A stretch of DNA of 64,000 nucleotides from Acanthornis magna (lineage: Eukaryota > Chordata > Aves > Passeriformes > Acanthizidae), in assembly GCA_036785705.1 (NCBI GenBank), contig JAWUZG010001081.1, positions 1 through 64,000 of the forward strand, given 5' to 3'. The notes beneath the pieces were generated by a model. It saw only the letters and a program-made list of their open reading frames with translations, had not been told where the DNA came from and did no database searches. The position numbers and the translations under genes were made by a program. Shown piece by piece: positions 62,273-64,000 of the stretch; within the stretch, counting starts at the first letter, position 1, and every line of letters begins with the position of its first letter.

Positions 62273-64000
62273 CTTTGGCAGCCTGGAGATGGCTGGAGTG
62301 TGGCCAGGGGGCAAGTGTGAGTGTCAGGGACTTGCCAGGTCTTGAGGAGGATGGAGGGTGCAGGGATGTCCCCATGGAGCCCCTGTGAGTGCCTGTGAGC
62401 TGGCGGCACCTTAGCAGCGTGAGACTGGTGGGCTGTCAGCCCTGAGAGGCTGTTGAAGGCCGTGATCTCGGTGCAGAGAGGTTTGTCAAATGGGAGACTC
62501 GTGGGATGTCCGTATGGAGCCGCTGGGGTTGTGTGTGCCCTCAGTGTTCTTGAGGAGCCTCGAGAGCCCTGGGATGGCCCCGTGGAAGCGCAGGGAGTGG
62601 CTGTGACACAGCAGCGGTGCCTGATGTGATGAAAGGGCCCTGGGATGTCAGCTTGGAATGGCTGTGAGTGCCTGAGAGCACAGGTCTGTCTCTCATGGCC
62701 GGAGAGCTGTGGCAGGTGCCCATGGTAGGTGTGTGAGTGCAGGTGAGCTCAGGGCTCTGCAGAAGGCTGTAGGCCTGTGGGCTGTGAGGCTGGAAGGCCT
62801 GGGAGTGCTTTTGAGCGGAGTGCTGTGTAGCAGTCGGGAGCCACCTGGGAGGTTGTAGCAGGATGCTTTGGGCCGGCTGCTTTGCCTTGGAACGTGGTGC
62901 AGGCACTTGGAGCATGTGCTATTTGCAAATGTCTCCAGGTGTCTTTCAGAGGGCCAGCGTGTGTTGTTTTGGTGTTGAATTCTGCTGAAAGTCCTTCTGG
63001 CAAGGAAGCCTGCATGAAGGTGCTGCTAGTGAGGCAAAGATTTGGCAGATGAGCTGCTGCTGGGAGTTGCAGGCGTCTGCCTGACAGTCAGTCCCTTGAG
63101 AATGTCAATGTGCAGTCAGTCCCCTTTCCTAGGGGAGGTTTTTCTAGCGTGTTCCTCCTTGGAGTGTGTGAGGGCTCGTGCTGGGGAAGTGGACAGCAAG
63201 CAAGGGCACTCTTGGTGGTGAAGGGAGAGAGAGCTGCCCAGGAGTGTTGGTGTGGTGAGTTCCATGGAGCTCTACTTGGGAATTGGGTTTTTTTGCTTGC
63301 TGTAAGATATGACTGCTTTCCTATTGTTTTCATCGAGTGCACTCCATTGTAGTCTGTGTAGCCTCCCAGGAGCAGGTTTAGCTTTTCTATGGAGTGGTCA
63401 GTAATTGGGATTGAGTTGTTTGTGTTGAATCATTTGTGTTAGGGAAGACCTGCTTTTCTAAATAGATCAGATGGGCCATTTGTAAGTGCTGCGGGACAGA
63501 GTTACTTAAAGCAGGGACAGTGTGAGGCTGGGATTGGATGCAGCCGCCGCCAAGGCTCGTGTCTCTGAGAAGGAGTTGAGAAAGCCAAGGGCTGCTCTCT
63601 GGCCCTCGTGACTCAGTGGCCAGGCTGCTCTGGGAGGCTTTGTGTGAATCTGCCAGCACAGCAGCGAGAGATGTCCCCGAGGAGCTTGTGTGAGTGCAGG
63701 TGAGATCAGAGCTCTTGAGCAGCCTGGAGAGCCTGGGGATGTGGCCATGGAGCCGCCAGGATATCTGGTGACCTCGGGGTTCCTATGAGCAGAGGGAGCA
63801 CTAAGATGTGCCCATGGCACCTGTGTAAGTGCCTGTGGCTGAAGGCCTCTTTTGCAGCCTGGAGAGCCTTGGCATGTGGCCATGAAGCCACAGTGCGTGT
63901 CTGTGACATCAGAGCGCTTTGGCAGCATGGAAAGGCCTGGAATGGCTGCAGGGGCCAGAGGTGAGTGCCTGTGACATCAGAGCTGTCCAGCAGCAGGGAG
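62273..64000 (+). repeat. Unit 19, partial (1728 bp, cut by window end)
   Basis: Truncated by the window edge after offset about 1730, inside the sub-repeat block. Private loss of GG between 63460 and 63461 (ttttctaaatag for ttttctaggaatag). A62843 is shared with unit 18, and C722 with units 4, 6, 7 and 17. Confidence 0.97.

Larger units (their letters stand above)
1..64000. repeat. Macrosatellite array, 3.46 kb unit, 18.5 copies
   Basis: The word ctttggcagcctggagatgg recurs at 1, 3460, 6921, 10381, 13839, 17298, 20758, 24218, 27678, 31138, 34597, 38056, 41516, 44976, 48436, 51896, 55356, 58814 and 62273, always in the same orientation. Everything between recurrences is also repeated, so there is no unique DNA in the window. 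Unit lengths of 3458-3461 bp are fully explained by five indels: a C gained near offset 3434, an acc-to-agca swap near 923 (+1), an A lost near 1931 (-1), a 2 bp gain in unit 2 and a 2 bp loss in unit 19. The plus strand is G-rich relative to C. Size and organisation resemble vertebrate macrosatellites such as D4Z4 (about 3.3 kb), but no sequence kinship to a named family is claimed. Function is unknown. Confidence 0.98.

Noticed and set aside
1..64000. D4Z4/DUX4-type macrosatellite
   Set aside because: Unit size is similar, but no homeodomain-like open frame is present on either strand and the internal 68 bp structure differs.
1..64000. rDNA, 5S or snRNA gene array, or rDNA spacer
   Set aside because: No rRNA, 5S or snRNA-like segment and no convincing pol III A/B box pair was seen in the 3.46 kb unit.
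1..64000. CRISPR array
   Set aside because: The ~68 bp sub-repeats are contiguous and degenerate with no constant-repeat/unique-spacer alternation, no cas genes, and the sequence looks eukaryotic.
1..64000. Transposon or endogenous retrovirus copies as the source of the unit
   Set aside because: No terminal repeats, target-site duplications, poly-A tails, or transposase or reverse transcriptase frames are visible in the unit.
1..64000. Centromeric satellite
   Set aside because: No CENP-B-box-like word was seen, and the unit is far longer and more complex than typical centromeric monomers. Location cannot be judged from the window.

Overview
The whole window is one uninterrupted head-to-tail tandem array. 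A single unit of about 3.46 kb repeats 18.5 times (18 complete copies of 3458-3461 bp plus 1728 bp of a nineteenth). Both window edges cut through the array and no flanking unique DNA is visible. Copies are nearly identical: neighbours differ at a handful to a few tens of positions by eye, and all length differences come from a few 1-2 bp indels. I find no gene, rRNA, tRNA, transposase, reverse transcriptase or bacterial feature. The organism cannot be named from this sequence. An array of this kind, a mixed-GC unit, splice-like motifs and many CpG-to-TpG/CpA differences between copies point to a eukaryote with CpG methylation, most plausibly a vertebrate. A bird is possible but not shown. I call it a macrosatellite.

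Layout of one unit (phase arbitrary; offsets count from the word ctttggcagc, position 1 of unit 1). (i) Offsets 3235 through the unit junction to about 535 of the next unit: eleven degenerate copies of a 67-72 bp sub-repeat. (ii) About 540-1378: linker 1, not made of the sub-repeat. (iii) About 1379-2050: nine further copies of the same ~68 bp family plus a partial one. (iv) About 2051-3232: linker 2, holding two pyrimidine-rich splice-acceptor-like motifs, a CpG-rich segment (about 2390-2575), an AAGTG-word-rich stretch (about 2805-2960), a third acceptor-like motif and a very short GACA tract. The unit is therefore a nested structure: an old ~68 bp minisatellite, separated by linker DNA, was later amplified as a 3.46 kb block.

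Unit starts: 1, 3460, 6921, 10381, 13839, 17298, 20758, 24218, 27678, 31138, 34597, 38056, 41516, 44976, 48436, 51896, 55356, 58814, 62273. Three core haplotypes can be followed using offsets 2209 and 2238: type A (G,T) in units 1-3; type B (T,T) in units 6-9, 12, 13, 15; type C (G,C) in units 4, 5, 10, 11, 14, 16, 17, 18. Units 4, 14 and 17 are clear mosaics, as expected from unequal exchange or gene conversion. The most unusual signal is the substitution spectrum: C/G swaps make up about 18 of the 58 variable sites I listed by eye, far more than expected, alongside an expected set of CpG transitions.

Open reading frames up to 314 codons exist, mostly on the minus strand. They are low-complexity read-through of the repeats, and 1-2 bp indels between copies shift them, so I do not annotate any protein.
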